Source of the DNA: a bacterium
GTDB taxonomy: Bacteria > Zhuqueibacterota > Zhuqueibacteria > Thermofontimicrobiales > Thermofontimicrobiaceae
Direction of reading: 5' to 3'
Length of the DNA stretch: 6,226 nt
NCBI GenBank assembly: GCA_011046315.1
Contig: DSAU01000110.1
Location: 1-6,226 of the forward strand
Part shown: positions 1-5,142 of the stretch, one piece after another
How positions within the stretch are numbered: the first letter of the stretch is position 1
Layout of the letters: each line of letters starts with the position of its first letter
Program-made: the position numbers and the translations under genes
The notes under the pieces: generated by a model
What the model saw: the letters and a program-made list of their open reading frames with translations, nothing else
Database searches by the model: none
What the model was told of the DNA's origin: nothing

Positions 1-359
1 ATCGCATTAAAAATTACAACAGTGATCACAATCTTTTGCTGGTCGACCCTAAAATCGAAGGGATTTTTGACATCGATGATGCCACAAAAGTGATGGTGAA
101 TCAACAGCGTATTGTTGATATCGGTAAAGAAATCACCCGGTATAACGCCATCGACTGCGGCTTATTCTGTCTGACACCACGATTTTTTGACGCCATGGCG
201 CAACAATCAAAAATCGGAAGAGAATCCATCAGCGCCGGCGTTCAAAAATTGATCGAAATTGAAGACATGGAAGCGGTATTTCTAGAAAAAGATGATTTTT
301 GGATTGACATCGATACGCCGGAATCTTATCAATATGCACAGCAAAATTTTATCAAATGA
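1..359 (+). CDS. Nucleotidyltransferase, C-terminal part (inositol-1-phosphate cytidylyltransferase-like)
   Basis: This is the 3' end of a gene that begins before the window. The reading frame is open from base 3 and stops at 357-359. The roughly 118 visible residues match the second half of NTP-transferase (sugar-phosphate nucleotidyltransferase) proteins. Visible landmarks are LLLVDPK near the start, DATKV, IGKEI, the YNAIDCGLF strand, and WIDIDTPESY close to the C-terminus, where a metal-binding Asp is expected. The DATKV...IGK...YNAID..LF...W.D.DTPE pattern is most like CTP:inositol-1-phosphate cytidylyltransferase, which makes CDP-inositol for phospholipid or compatible-solute synthesis. 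A mannose- or glucose-1-phosphate nucleotidyltransferase is also possible. The protein ends right after the catalytic domain, so no C-terminal alcohol phosphotransferase domain is fused. The stop overlaps the tsaC start (ATGA), which implies translational coupling. The family is secure; the substrate is not. Confidence 0.75.
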   Translation, partial: RIKNYNSDHNLLLVDPKIEGIFDIDDATKVMVNQQRIVDIGKEITRYNAIDCGLFCLTPRFFDAMAQQSKIGRESISAGVQKLIEIEDMEAVFLEKDDFWIDIDTPESYQYAQQNFIK

Positions 360-997
360 AAATAGTGACAATAAATCCGGTTCGCCCGCAGTTGGAGCTG
401 TTGCAGCAGGCAGCGATAATTATTCGATCGGGTGGCGTTATCGGCTATCCCACCGAAACAATTTACGGCTTGGGCGCCGATGCCCTGAACCCGACTGCTG
501 TCGAACGGGTCTATCAACTCAAAGGCAGGGACCAATGCAAACAATTGCTCATCATTGCCGAAAGTTTGGCGCAAGTCCGGAGTTTAATCGCTGAATTCCC
601 ATCTGTGGCAAAATTATTAGCAGACCATTTTTGGCCCGGACCGTTGACGCTGGTATTTGCTGCCGCTGATAATCTTCCAAAAAATTTGGTGGGAGCTGAC
701 AAAACCATCGGCGTCCGAATTCCGGATCACCGGATCTGCCGGGAACTCATTCGTCTCTGTGGCGTTCCTATCACATCGACCAGCGCCAACCTTGCCGGTG
801 GGAAAAATCCAACCAGCGCTGGTGAAGTGGCTACGAATTTTGGTAAACACCTGCCATTGATCATCGACGGCGGCGTTGCCAAATCGAAAGTCGCCTCCAC
901 TGTAATTTCAGTCGCCAGTGGAAAAATCCGGCTCCTTCGCGAGGGTGTTATTAAAAAATCACAACTTGAATCAATTACGGGCAGGCTTTATGAATGA
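356..997 (+). CDS. tsaC: L-threonylcarbamoyladenylate synthase (YrdC/Sua5 family)
   Basis: This cytoplasmic enzyme makes threonylcarbamoyl-AMP from threonine, bicarbonate and ATP. TsaB/TsaD/TsaE then transfer the group to A37 of ANN-decoding tRNAs (t6A). The 213-residue product is a single YrdC domain, without the C-terminal Sua5 domain of the roughly 340-residue form. Visible motifs are YPTETIYGLG (31-40), K56-x-R58 of the substrate pocket, FWPGPLTLV (92-100), VRIPDH (120-125), ITSTSAN (139-145), DGG (171-173), STVISV (181-186) and LREG (194-197). The segment after K-x-R reads DQCKQL instead of the common RP..KPL, but the Lys and Arg are kept. The start overlaps the preceding stop by four bases and has no clear Shine-Dalgarno, as expected for coupling. 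The next gene begins inside its last codons. Essential in most bacteria, so it is probably expressed constitutively with the operon. Confidence 0.93.
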   Translation: MKIVTINPVRPQLELLQQAAIIIRSGGVIGYPTETIYGLGADALNPTAVERVYQLKGRDQCKQLLIIAESLAQVRSLIAEFPSVAKLLADHFWPGPLTLVFAAADNLPKNLVGADKTIGVRIPDHRICRELIRLCGVPITSTSANLAGGKNPTSAGEVATNFGKHLPLIIDGGVAKSKVASTVISVASGKIRLLREGVIKKSQLESITGRLYE

Positions 998-1493
998 TGG
1001 TTTCAACATATTATTTGTGTGCTCCGGAAACGCATGTCGAAGTCCGATGGCAGAAGGATTATTGAAGAAAAAACTCTACCCCGACTACGCCAAAAAAGTC
1101 ACCGTATCCTCTGCCGGAACGCTTGGGCTTCAGGGAAGTCCGCCAACTTCACATGCGCTAACCGTTGCCAGAGAAAAAGGAGTGGATATTTCTCAACACC
1201 GATCTCGCGGCGTAAATCAACAAATACTGGAACGTGCCGACTTAATACTGGTTATGGCGCCACATCACTTTGACTATATCATCGAAAAATTTCCGTCTGT
1301 TAAAAATAGAGTTTTTCTTTTAAAATCGTATGCTGCTGAAGGCGAACCAATCGAAAACGTTGCCATCTCTGATCCAATTGGTGAAAATCTTTCTTTCTAC
1401 CGAACCATCATCAATCAAATCGAAAGAGAACTGGACCGCATATTACCGGCGGTTAAATCAAAAATCGATCACAAGCTCCAGAATAAGGCATAG
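990..1493 (+). CDS. Low-molecular-weight protein-tyrosine/arginine-phosphatase family protein
   Basis: A cytoplasmic phosphatase of 167 residues in the LMW-PTP fold. The P-loop C-x5-R-S is CSGNACRS (C11, R17, S18), preceded by the hydrophobic strand NILFV. SAGT (41-44) is the usual second conserved block, and the general-acid Asp is D128 in ISDPIGENLSFY. Catalysis proceeds through a phosphocysteine on C11. In Bacillus YwlE, Thr at the position of A15 helps select phosphoarginine, while classical LMW-PTPs carry Ile; Ala here leaves specificity open. The frame is open further upstream to ATG 918. I chose ATG 990 because homology begins there, GGGCAGG lies just upstream, and the overlap with tsaC is only 8 bases. 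The tsaC-phosphatase adjacency resembles Bacillus ywlC/ywlE, and the partner gene may be linked in function or only in expression. Confidence 0.88.
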   Translation: MNDGFNILFVCSGNACRSPMAEGLLKKKLYPDYAKKVTVSSAGTLGLQGSPPTSHALTVAREKGVDISQHRSRGVNQQILERADLILVMAPHHFDYIIEKFPSVKNRVFLLKSYAAEGEPIENVAISDPIGENLSFYRTIINQIERELDRILPAVKSKIDHKLQNKA

Positions 1494-1496
1494 CAG

Positions 1497-2564
1497 ATGA
1501 TAGCCTATTCGATTAAATTGATGGAGCGATTGCTGAACCAGACCCTGCTTTTATTGGGGTTGTTTGCCATCATAATTTTCGATGTCAACGCGCAACCACA
1601 AAAACAACAAAAAGTAATTCCCCACAAAGCGCAACCCGACTCGACCCTTCAGATTCGCATTCCCAATGAAAAGAAATTTGCTGACTCGCTGAAAAATTCG
1701 CTCATTAGCGACACGCTGGAGCTGTCATTACCCGATTCTGCACTCAGCGGCGAGGACTTGCTCGAGGATGATTATATTTCCCGTCCTGCGGATTACGATA
1801 CGGCAGGTAAAATTTTATTGCCGGTAAACTTAAAAGGCGATAAATTTGCCTATTTTGACGCCTCGCAATCAATTTACCGCACTATTCCCAATAATGCTTT
1901 TAAAGTGGGTGAAAAATTGACTTTTTCCATTCGCTACGGCCCGATCGTTGCCGGATCGGCAACCATGTCTATTCCAGAAACTGTAAAACGGCGCGGCGTG
2001 GAATGTTATAAAATTCAGACCGACGCCCGCTCCAGCGCCTTTTTCTCTGCCTTTTTCAAAGTCCGGGATAAGGTGATTTCCTACATGGATCGCAAGGGAT
2101 TATTCAGTTGGGGATTTGAAAAGCATTTGCGCGAGGGAAGCTATGCGTCGGATCAATACGTGGATTACGATCAATTCAACGGCTGGGCAGTGACCAATAA
2201 AAAGGACAGCCTGCGCATTCCACCATGCGTTCACGATATTTTAACATCTTTTTATTTCGTGCGTACCCAGCCATTAGAACCGGGTAACTCATTGTTTTTA
2301 GACAATCACGCTGACAATAAATTGTACCCGCTGGAAATCAAAGTCCATAAAAAGGAGCGAATTCGAGTAAACGCCGGAACCTTCGATTGCGTCGTTGTGG
2401 AGCCGATTTTGCGGGCAAGTGGGTTATTTAAAAGCAAAGGGCGATTGCTCGTCTGGCTCACTGACGACGAACGAAAAATTCCGGTACAAATGAAAAGCAA
2501 GATCATCATCGGCTATATCACCGCCGAGTTAAAAAAAATGGAAGGCGCCATCAGGGTGAAATAA
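1497..2564 (+). CDS. Exported DUF3108 domain-containing protein
   Basis: A 355-residue protein of unknown function. The N-terminus is a signal peptide: a positively charged start, a hydrophobic core around residues 15-29 (LLLLGLFAIIIF) and a probable cleavage after VNA (30-32). It should act in the periplasm or on the outer membrane. Residues 33-130 are low in complexity and polar (Gln, Lys, Ser, Asp rich), probably a flexible linker. Residues 135-345 match DUF3108: FKVGEKLTFSIRYGPIVAG (135-153), YMDRKGLFSWGFEKHLREG (196-214), DILTSFYFVRT (247-257), VNAGTFDCVVVEP (291-303) and WLTDDERKIPVQM (320-332). The predicted beta-rich pattern suggests a lipid-handling or envelope role, but this is inference. 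It starts 3 bases after the previous stop, with AAGG at 1485-1488 as a weak ribosome site. ATG 1521 (residue 9) also gives a good signal peptide and cannot be excluded. Confidence 0.85.
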   Translation: MIAYSIKLMERLLNQTLLLLGLFAIIIFDVNAQPQKQQKVIPHKAQPDSTLQIRIPNEKKFADSLKNSLISDTLELSLPDSALSGEDLLEDDYISRPADYDTAGKILLPVNLKGDKFAYFDASQSIYRTIPNNAFKVGEKLTFSIRYGPIVAGSATMSIPETVKRRGVECYKIQTDARSSAFFSAFFKVRDKVISYMDRKGLFSWGFEKHLREGSYASDQYVDYDQFNGWAVTNKKDSLRIPPCVHDILTSFYFVRTQPLEPGNSLFLDNHADNKLYPLEIKVHKKERIRVNAGTFDCVVVEPILRASGLFKSKGRLLVWLTDDERKIPVQMKSKIIIGYITAELKKMEGAIRVK

Positions 2565-2565
2565 C

Positions 2566-3510
2566 ATGTCCAAATATCGCCAGATCGATCTCGACAAAAT
2601 TAAAACCGTGTCCATCCACCAGCGAGTCAGCAAAGTTGATATTCAACATTTTTCGACTCCCTATCAAAAAGGAGCGAGGGTCAAACAATTTCTCGCTAAT
2701 CTCCCTGATATTTTAATGGGCAAAGATTTCAAAACGCTGGTGGAAAAAATCGTTACAGCTTATCGCTCAAAAAAACAAATCATCGTAATGATGGGCGCAC
2801 ATGTAATTAAATGCGGACTCAGTCCGCTTATCATCCAATTGATGCAAAGCGGAATTATAAAATGCCTTGCCCTCAATGGCGCTGGTGTCATTCATGATAC
2901 CGAAGTCGCGCTCTGGGGAATCACTTCGGAAGACGTGGCAGATGCACTCAATGACGGCAGCTTTGGCATGGTTGCAGAGACGCCGGCTTTCCTCAGCGCC
3001 GCGCTGAAAACTGGCGTGGATTCCGAACTGGGTTTCGGCGAAGCTATCGGAAAAAAAATTATTGAATCCAGCGCTCAAAATCAGCAGTTAAGTCTGCTGG
3101 CAGCAGCTTATCGGCTCGATATTCCGGTAACTGTACATGTCGCCATTGGAACTGATATCGTGCATCAACACCCGGTGGTTGACGGCGCCATTGTCGGTGA
3201 GCTCAGTCATCGCGATTTTAAAATATTCTGCAATCAAGTTTCGAGGCTCGAACCTGGCGCCATTGTTCTCAATTTCGGCTCGGCAGTCATCCTGCCGGAA
3301 GTTTTTCTCAAGGCGCTTACCGTTGCCAGAAATCTGGGACACAAGGCTCACGGTTTTATCAGCGCCAATTTTGATATGCTGCACCACTACCGGCCTCAGG
3401 TGAACATCGTCAGCCGACCAACCCAGGCCGGTGGCAAGGGTTACTATTTTATCGGTCATCACGAAATTATGATCCCATTGCTGACAGCAGCAATTTTAGA
3501 ATACATCTAA
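2566..3510 (+). CDS. Conserved protein, divergent deoxyhypusine-synthase-like
   Basis: A 314-residue soluble protein with no signal peptide. It belongs to a conserved bacterial family that I cannot name with certainty. Distinctive blocks are TPYQKGARVKQFL (31-43), GAHVIKCGLSP (77-87), LNGAGVIHD (103-111), TSEDVADAL (120-128), DIPVTVHVAIGTDIVHQHP (185-203), GSAVILPEVFLKA (238-250) and GGKGYYFIGHHEIM (289-302). The order of blocks recalls deoxyhypusine synthase, an NAD-binding Rossmann-like enzyme: its SNLISSG, TTAGG..ED and IPVF.PA..DG segments align by eye with GAHVIKCG, NGAG.IHD and IPVTVHVAIGTD. The GGGVVKHH and WGKIR segments that carry catalytic His and Lys in true DHS are not recognisable, so hypusine synthesis is not claimed. 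It starts one base after the DUF3108 stop, with AGGG at 2553-2556, and is the last gene of the operon. The fold assignment is inference. Confidence 0.75.
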   Translation: MSKYRQIDLDKIKTVSIHQRVSKVDIQHFSTPYQKGARVKQFLANLPDILMGKDFKTLVEKIVTAYRSKKQIIVMMGAHVIKCGLSPLIIQLMQSGIIKCLALNGAGVIHDTEVALWGITSEDVADALNDGSFGMVAETPAFLSAALKTGVDSELGFGEAIGKKIIESSAQNQQLSLLAAAYRLDIPVTVHVAIGTDIVHQHPVVDGAIVGELSHRDFKIFCNQVSRLEPGAIVLNFGSAVILPEVFLKALTVARNLGHKAHGFISANFDMLHHYRPQVNIVSRPTQAGGKGYYFIGHHEIMIPLLTAAILEYI

Positions 3511-3584
3511 GCTGAAAATGCATTCTCACGTTGAAAAAAAGCTCTGGAATAAACTAATTTTTTTTTATCAGAAAGAAAAAGTGG

Positions 3585-3613
3585 TTGCATATCATTCAAT
3601 TGTTTTGTATAAT
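3585..3613 (+). promoter_or_regulatory. Near-consensus sigma-70 promoter
   Basis: TTGCAT (3585-3590, four of six matches to TTGACA) is followed by a 17-base spacer and a perfect TATAAT (3608-3613). The predicted start of transcription is near 3620. The nearest downstream supported gene is hndA at 4232, so a transcript from here would carry over 600 nt of untranslated RNA, or would end at the hairpin at 4119-4158. In AT-rich DNA such matches do arise by chance, but the perfect -10 with ideal spacing is well above average. Confidence 0.5.
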
Positions 3614-3800
3614 ATCAACGGTTATGCCTAATTTAATTACTAACAACATTATCCAGCATAATTATCATAGGCAAATTGTAGAATTTACCAAACAAAATAC
3701 TGAACCATTGGTGAATCATCAAAAATGTTTTCGCAATTTTTGCTTCATTCGATTAATTAACTGTATCGGAATTTGAAAGTTTTTGAATAAAAAAATAAAA

Positions 3801-3867
3801 CCGCAGATTTCACAGATAGCATGAATGGCTTTAGCAACATGAAAGTAATAATCGGTGAAATCGGTGG
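3801..3867. repeat. Imperfect inverted repeat, probable decayed dispersed repeat
   Basis: The arms CCGCAGATTTCACAGAT (3801-3817) and ATCGGTGAAATCGGTGG (3851-3867) pair at 13 of 17 positions across a 33-base spacer. They share the core GATTTCAC. Sequences of the CCGCAGATTTCACAGAT type are, from general experience, recurrent intergenic palindromic repeats in environmental bacterial genomes. The mismatches suggest an old copy. Whether it is repeated elsewhere in this genome cannot be seen here. Confidence 0.45.
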
Positions 3868-3913
3868 TTGATTTTCACTAATTAATTCGCGAAGCTATTT
3901 TCTTCAAATATGA

Positions 3914-3969
3914 GTTACCAACATCAGAGCAACAGTGTTTTCTGATCATGCAGGATTTTTTGTTGGAAC
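3914..3969 (+). repeat. Nested inverted repeat (compound hairpin)
   Basis: GTT-a-CCAAC (3914-3922) pairs with GTTGG-AAC (3962-3969) with one bulged A. Directly inside, ATCAGA (3923-3928) pairs perfectly with TCTGAT (3941-3946). A 15-base bulge (3947-3961) sits on the 3' side. As RNA it would form a two-part stem with a 12-nt apical loop. It is not followed closely by a T-tract, so it is not an obvious terminator. Confidence 0.3.
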
Positions 3970-4001
3970 AATTCAGATACAATTTTTTAATCAGAATAAA
4001 A

Positions 4002-4038
4002 TGTGAAAGCGCGAACTGGTTAACATCAACCATTCACA
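4002..4038 (+). repeat. Compound hairpin upstream of the hnd genes
   Basis: TGTGAA (4002-4007) pairs with TTCACA (4033-4038). TGGTT (4017-4021) pairs with AACCA (4028-4032) around the loop AACATC. The two helices stack directly on the 3' side and are separated by a 9-base bulge on the 5' side. Eleven pairs are perfect. It could be part of a structured leader, or an operator-like dyad. Confidence 0.3.
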
Positions 4039-4050
4039 ACTTTAACCCCA

Positions 4051-4091
4051 AAAATGGCATAGTATTTTTTTAGACACAAAAATGCCATTTT
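4051..4091. repeat. 10-bp perfect inverted repeat
   Basis: AAAATGGCAT (4051-4060) and ATGCCATTTT (4082-4091) are perfectly complementary across a 21-base AT-rich spacer. The arms could form a weak stem with GGC/GCC at its heart, or be a spaced operator for a dimeric regulator of the downstream genes. No U-run follows, so termination is unlikely. Confidence 0.3.
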
Positions 4092-4118
4092 GTCGAACAT
4101 AGCCCGTAATGACCAATC

Positions 4119-4158
4119 AACTGAAGATAATTTTGCATCCAATCTTCAGTTTTTTTTT
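4119..4158 (+). terminator. Intrinsic terminator-like hairpin before hndA
   Basis: AACTGAAGAT (4119-4128) pairs perfectly with ATCTTCAGTT (4142-4151) around a 13-base loop, and eight T residues (4151-4158) follow at once. The stem is only 40 percent G+C, so it is moderate in strength. It stands 73 bases before the hndA start and about 610 bases after the last upstream gene. It therefore either ends transcription arriving from 3620, or acts as an attenuator in an hnd leader. Confidence 0.6.
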
Positions 4159-4220
4159 GCATAATGGAATCTTAAAAATCCAATAAAATTGCCGGTCTGA
4201 CCCATTTTACAATATTATGC

Positions 4221-4225
4221 GGAGG
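4221..4225 (+). promoter_or_regulatory. Ribosome binding site of hndA
   Basis: GGAGG with a 6-base spacer to ATG 4232. This fixes the start at 4232 and excludes the in-frame ATG at 4217, which lies upstream of the Shine-Dalgarno. Confidence 0.9.
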
Positions 4226-4231
4226 AACTCA

Positions 4232-4717
4232 ATGGATGAACAAGAGCTGACTCAAATTATAGAACGAAACAAAATCGAACAAAACGGTCTCATAGCCATG
4301 CTTTATGAAGTTCAATCAAAGATGGGTTATTTACCGGAAGCAGCGCTAAAATTAATATCGAAAAATACCGGCCGTTCTTTAATTGATATTTACAGTGTTG
4401 CTTCATTTTATAACGCATTTAGTTTATCACCAAGAGGCAAACACATTATCAAGGTGTGTATGGGAACAGCCTGTCATGTGCGCGGCGCGGTGCCGATTTT
4501 AGGCGAATTGCAAAGAAAACTCGAAATCAAAACCGGTGAGACGACCGACGATAAACAGTTCACGCTTGAAACAGTCAACTGTTTAGGCGCGTGCGCACTT
4601 GGACCAATCGTGGTTATTGACGATAATTATCATGTCAACACCCGAGCTCAAAAAATAAATGCTATCCTTGCAAAGTACAGCCAAATACACGATGACGAAA
4701 ATGAAGCGATGGAATAA
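4232..4717 (+). CDS. hndA: NuoE-like [2Fe-2S] subunit (HndA/HydC type)
   Basis: A 161-residue cytoplasmic electron-transfer subunit of the 24-kDa (NuoE) thioredoxin-like ferredoxin family. The N-terminal helical half contains the characteristic GYLPEAAL (32-39) and IYSVASFYNAFSL (53-65). The C-terminal half carries the four cluster ligands: C76 and C81 in CMGTAC, then C117 and C121 in CLGACALGP. Length is normal for the family. It would pass electrons between the flavin subunit (the NuoF-like protein encoded at 5573) and a catalytic subunit. Such a complex is HndABCD NADP-reducing hydrogenase, bifurcating HydABC hydrogenase or an NAD-linked formate dehydrogenase. The hndB-type gene that follows favours the Hnd arrangement, but the catalytic gene is outside the window, so the symbol is provisional. 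A 425-base gap separates it from hndB, unlike the compact spacing usual for such operons. Confidence 0.9.
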   Translation: MDEQELTQIIERNKIEQNGLIAMLYEVQSKMGYLPEAALKLISKNTGRSLIDIYSVASFYNAFSLSPRGKHIIKVCMGTACHVRGAVPILGELQRKLEIKTGETTDDKQFTLETVNCLGACALGPIVVIDDNYHVNTRAQKINAILAKYSQIHDDENEAME

Positions 4718-4737
4718 ACCAACTTTCTTTGAATTTA

Positions 4738-4745
4738 GATTAGGC
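4738..4745 (+). repeat. Left copy of 8-bp direct repeat (possible target-site duplication)
   Basis: GATTAGGC, directly adjacent to the left terminal inverted repeat of the 4746-4980 element. It lies 20 bases after the hndA stop codon, so the insertion leaves the gene intact. Confidence 0.5.
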
Positions 4746-4980
4746 GTAACAATTCAGCCACCAGGTCTCGAAGGCTCCAAGGAACATAAAACAAGAAATT
4801 CGTAAAATTATCGCCTTCAGAAACGCTGTATTCTTCTTAAAAGAATATAAATTTTTCTTGAGCGTTAAAAAAAAGTAAAAATAAATTTCTATTTGTAACT
4901 TCACGGGTTGGCTTTCGCCAGCAAGCGAATCCACCTGTTGGCGTGACCTTCGTGGCAAGTAAGACAGGCTGAACAGTAAC
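4746..4980. mobile_element. Putative MITE-like element, 235 bp
   Basis: The ends are imperfect terminal inverted repeats: GTAACAATTCAGCC (4746-4759) against the complement of GGCTGAACAGTAAC (4967-4980), matching at 11 of 14 positions with TTCAGCC exact. Exactly abutting both ends is GATTAGGC (4738-4745 and 4981-4988), an 8-bp direct repeat consistent with a target-site duplication. The interior contains TATTCTT/AAGAATA (4829-4847) nested within AACGCT/AGCGTT (4822-4827, 4861-4866), and TTCGC/GCGAA near 4914-4929. No transposase is encoded, so it would be non-autonomous and mobilised in trans. It may also be a dispersed intergenic repeat of unknown mobility. Copy number elsewhere cannot be judged from this window. 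Confidence 0.5.
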
Positions 4981-4988
4981 GATTAGGC
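4981..4988 (+). repeat. Right copy of 8-bp direct repeat (possible target-site duplication)
   Basis: GATTAGGC, identical to 4738-4745 and directly adjacent to the right terminal inverted repeat. Removing the element and one copy would leave about 180 bases between hndA and hndB. Confidence 0.5.
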
Positions 4989-5080
4989 TAATACAACTTT
5001 AAAAGAAATAAGACGTTCAATATGTCCACAAATCATCCAAATATCTCACTCTATACTTGACCACTGAAAATAACAACTCA

Positions 5081-5108
5081 TTGACATACCAAACAAAACA
5101 ACTTCAAT
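5081..5108 (+). promoter_or_regulatory. Candidate sigma-70 promoter for hndB
   Basis: A perfect TTGACA (5081-5086) is followed after 16 bases by TTCAAT (5103-5108, four of six matches to TATAAT). Transcription would start near 5115, giving a short leader to ATG 5143. It might supply expression of hndB-hndC independently of hndA, downstream of the inserted element. The weak -10 keeps confidence low. Confidence 0.3.
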
Positions 5109-5122
5109 GTACAAGTTTTTTT
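5100..5122 (+). terminator. Weak hairpin with U-run just before the hndB ribosome site
   Basis: AACTT (5100-5104) pairs with AAGTT (5113-5117) around an 8-base loop, and the T-tract continues to 5122. The stem is very AT-rich and would be a poor terminator alone. Its placement resembles the 4119-4158 hairpin ahead of hndA. Confidence 0.2.
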
Positions 5123-5130
5123 AACGATAA

Positions 5131-5136
5131 GAGGAG
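5131..5136 (+). promoter_or_regulatory. Ribosome binding site of hndB
   Basis: GAGGAG with a 6-base spacer to ATG 5143, which supports that start. Confidence 0.85.
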
Positions 5137-5142
5137 CAGAGA

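Larger units (their letters stand above)
3620..4158 (+). ncRNA. Candidate structured noncoding RNA or long leader
   Basis: This is a hypothetical transcription unit bounded by the 3585-3613 promoter and the 4119-4158 terminator-like hairpin. Inside it are successive self-complementary segments: 3625-3638 with 3660-3673 (11 of 14 paired); 3720-3726 with 3736-3742 (7 of 7, loop of 9); 3801-3817 with 3851-3867 (13 of 17); 3914-3928 with 3941-3946 and 3961-3969 (CCAAC/GTTGG plus ATCAGA/TCTGAT); and 4002-4007 plus 4017-4021 with 4028-4038 (TGTGAA/TTCACA stacked on TGGTT/AACCA). I do not recognise any known RNA family. The hairpins are AT-rich and some will be chance, so this is an inference from arrangement only. 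Confidence 0.25.
3511..4231. other. Long AT-rich intergenic region, no convincing gene
   Basis: About 720 bases separate the first operon from the hydrogenase genes. The composition is clearly richer in A+T than the flanking genes. No reading frame here has both a ribosome site and a recognisable protein. It contains a strong sigma-70-like promoter near its left end, a run of inverted repeats, and a terminator-like hairpin near its right end, all listed separately. A nine-T tract at 3558-3566 follows the upstream operon, but without a stable hairpin before it. Confidence 0.8.
4718..5142. other. Intergenic gap between hndA and hndB
   Basis: 425 bases without a supported gene. Most of it (4738-4988) is a putative MITE-like insertion with its flanking duplication. 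The remaining roughly 150 bases before hndB are AT-rich. They contain a TTGACA promoter candidate, a weak hairpin with a U-run and the hndB ribosome site. A 72-codon frame on the - strand (4740-4958) lies within the element and shows no recognisable protein features. Confidence 0.8.

Noticed and set aside
617..850. Antisense and out-of-frame open frames within tsaC, the DUF3108 gene and the DHS-like gene
   Set aside because: They are shadows of well-supported genes, with no ribosome sites or family motifs.
918..989. Upstream extension of the phosphatase gene to ATG 918
   Set aside because: It would overlap tsaC by 80 bases and adds residues before the conserved first strand. ATG 990 has a ribosome site and fits the family length.
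3541..3567. T-tract as intrinsic terminator of the first operon
   Set aside because: Nine Ts occur at 3558-3566, but no stable hairpin precedes them on either strand.
3585..3776. 63-codon + strand frame in the intergenic region, with an internal ATG at 3624
   Set aside because: It overlaps the promoter, has no ribosome site before either start, shows no recognisable motif and is rich in Asn/Ile/His from AT-rich DNA.
4189..4218. TTGCCG...TATTAT as an hndA promoter
   Set aside because: The predicted start would fall on or after the ribosome site, leaving no usable leader, and the -35 match is weak.
4217..4231. Upstream in-frame ATG for hndA
   Set aside because: The GGAGG ribosome site lies downstream of it, directly in front of ATG 4232.
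4740..4958. 72-codon - strand frame between hndA and hndB
   Set aside because: It lies inside the MITE-like element, has no ribosome site or protein-like pattern, and is better explained as element DNA.
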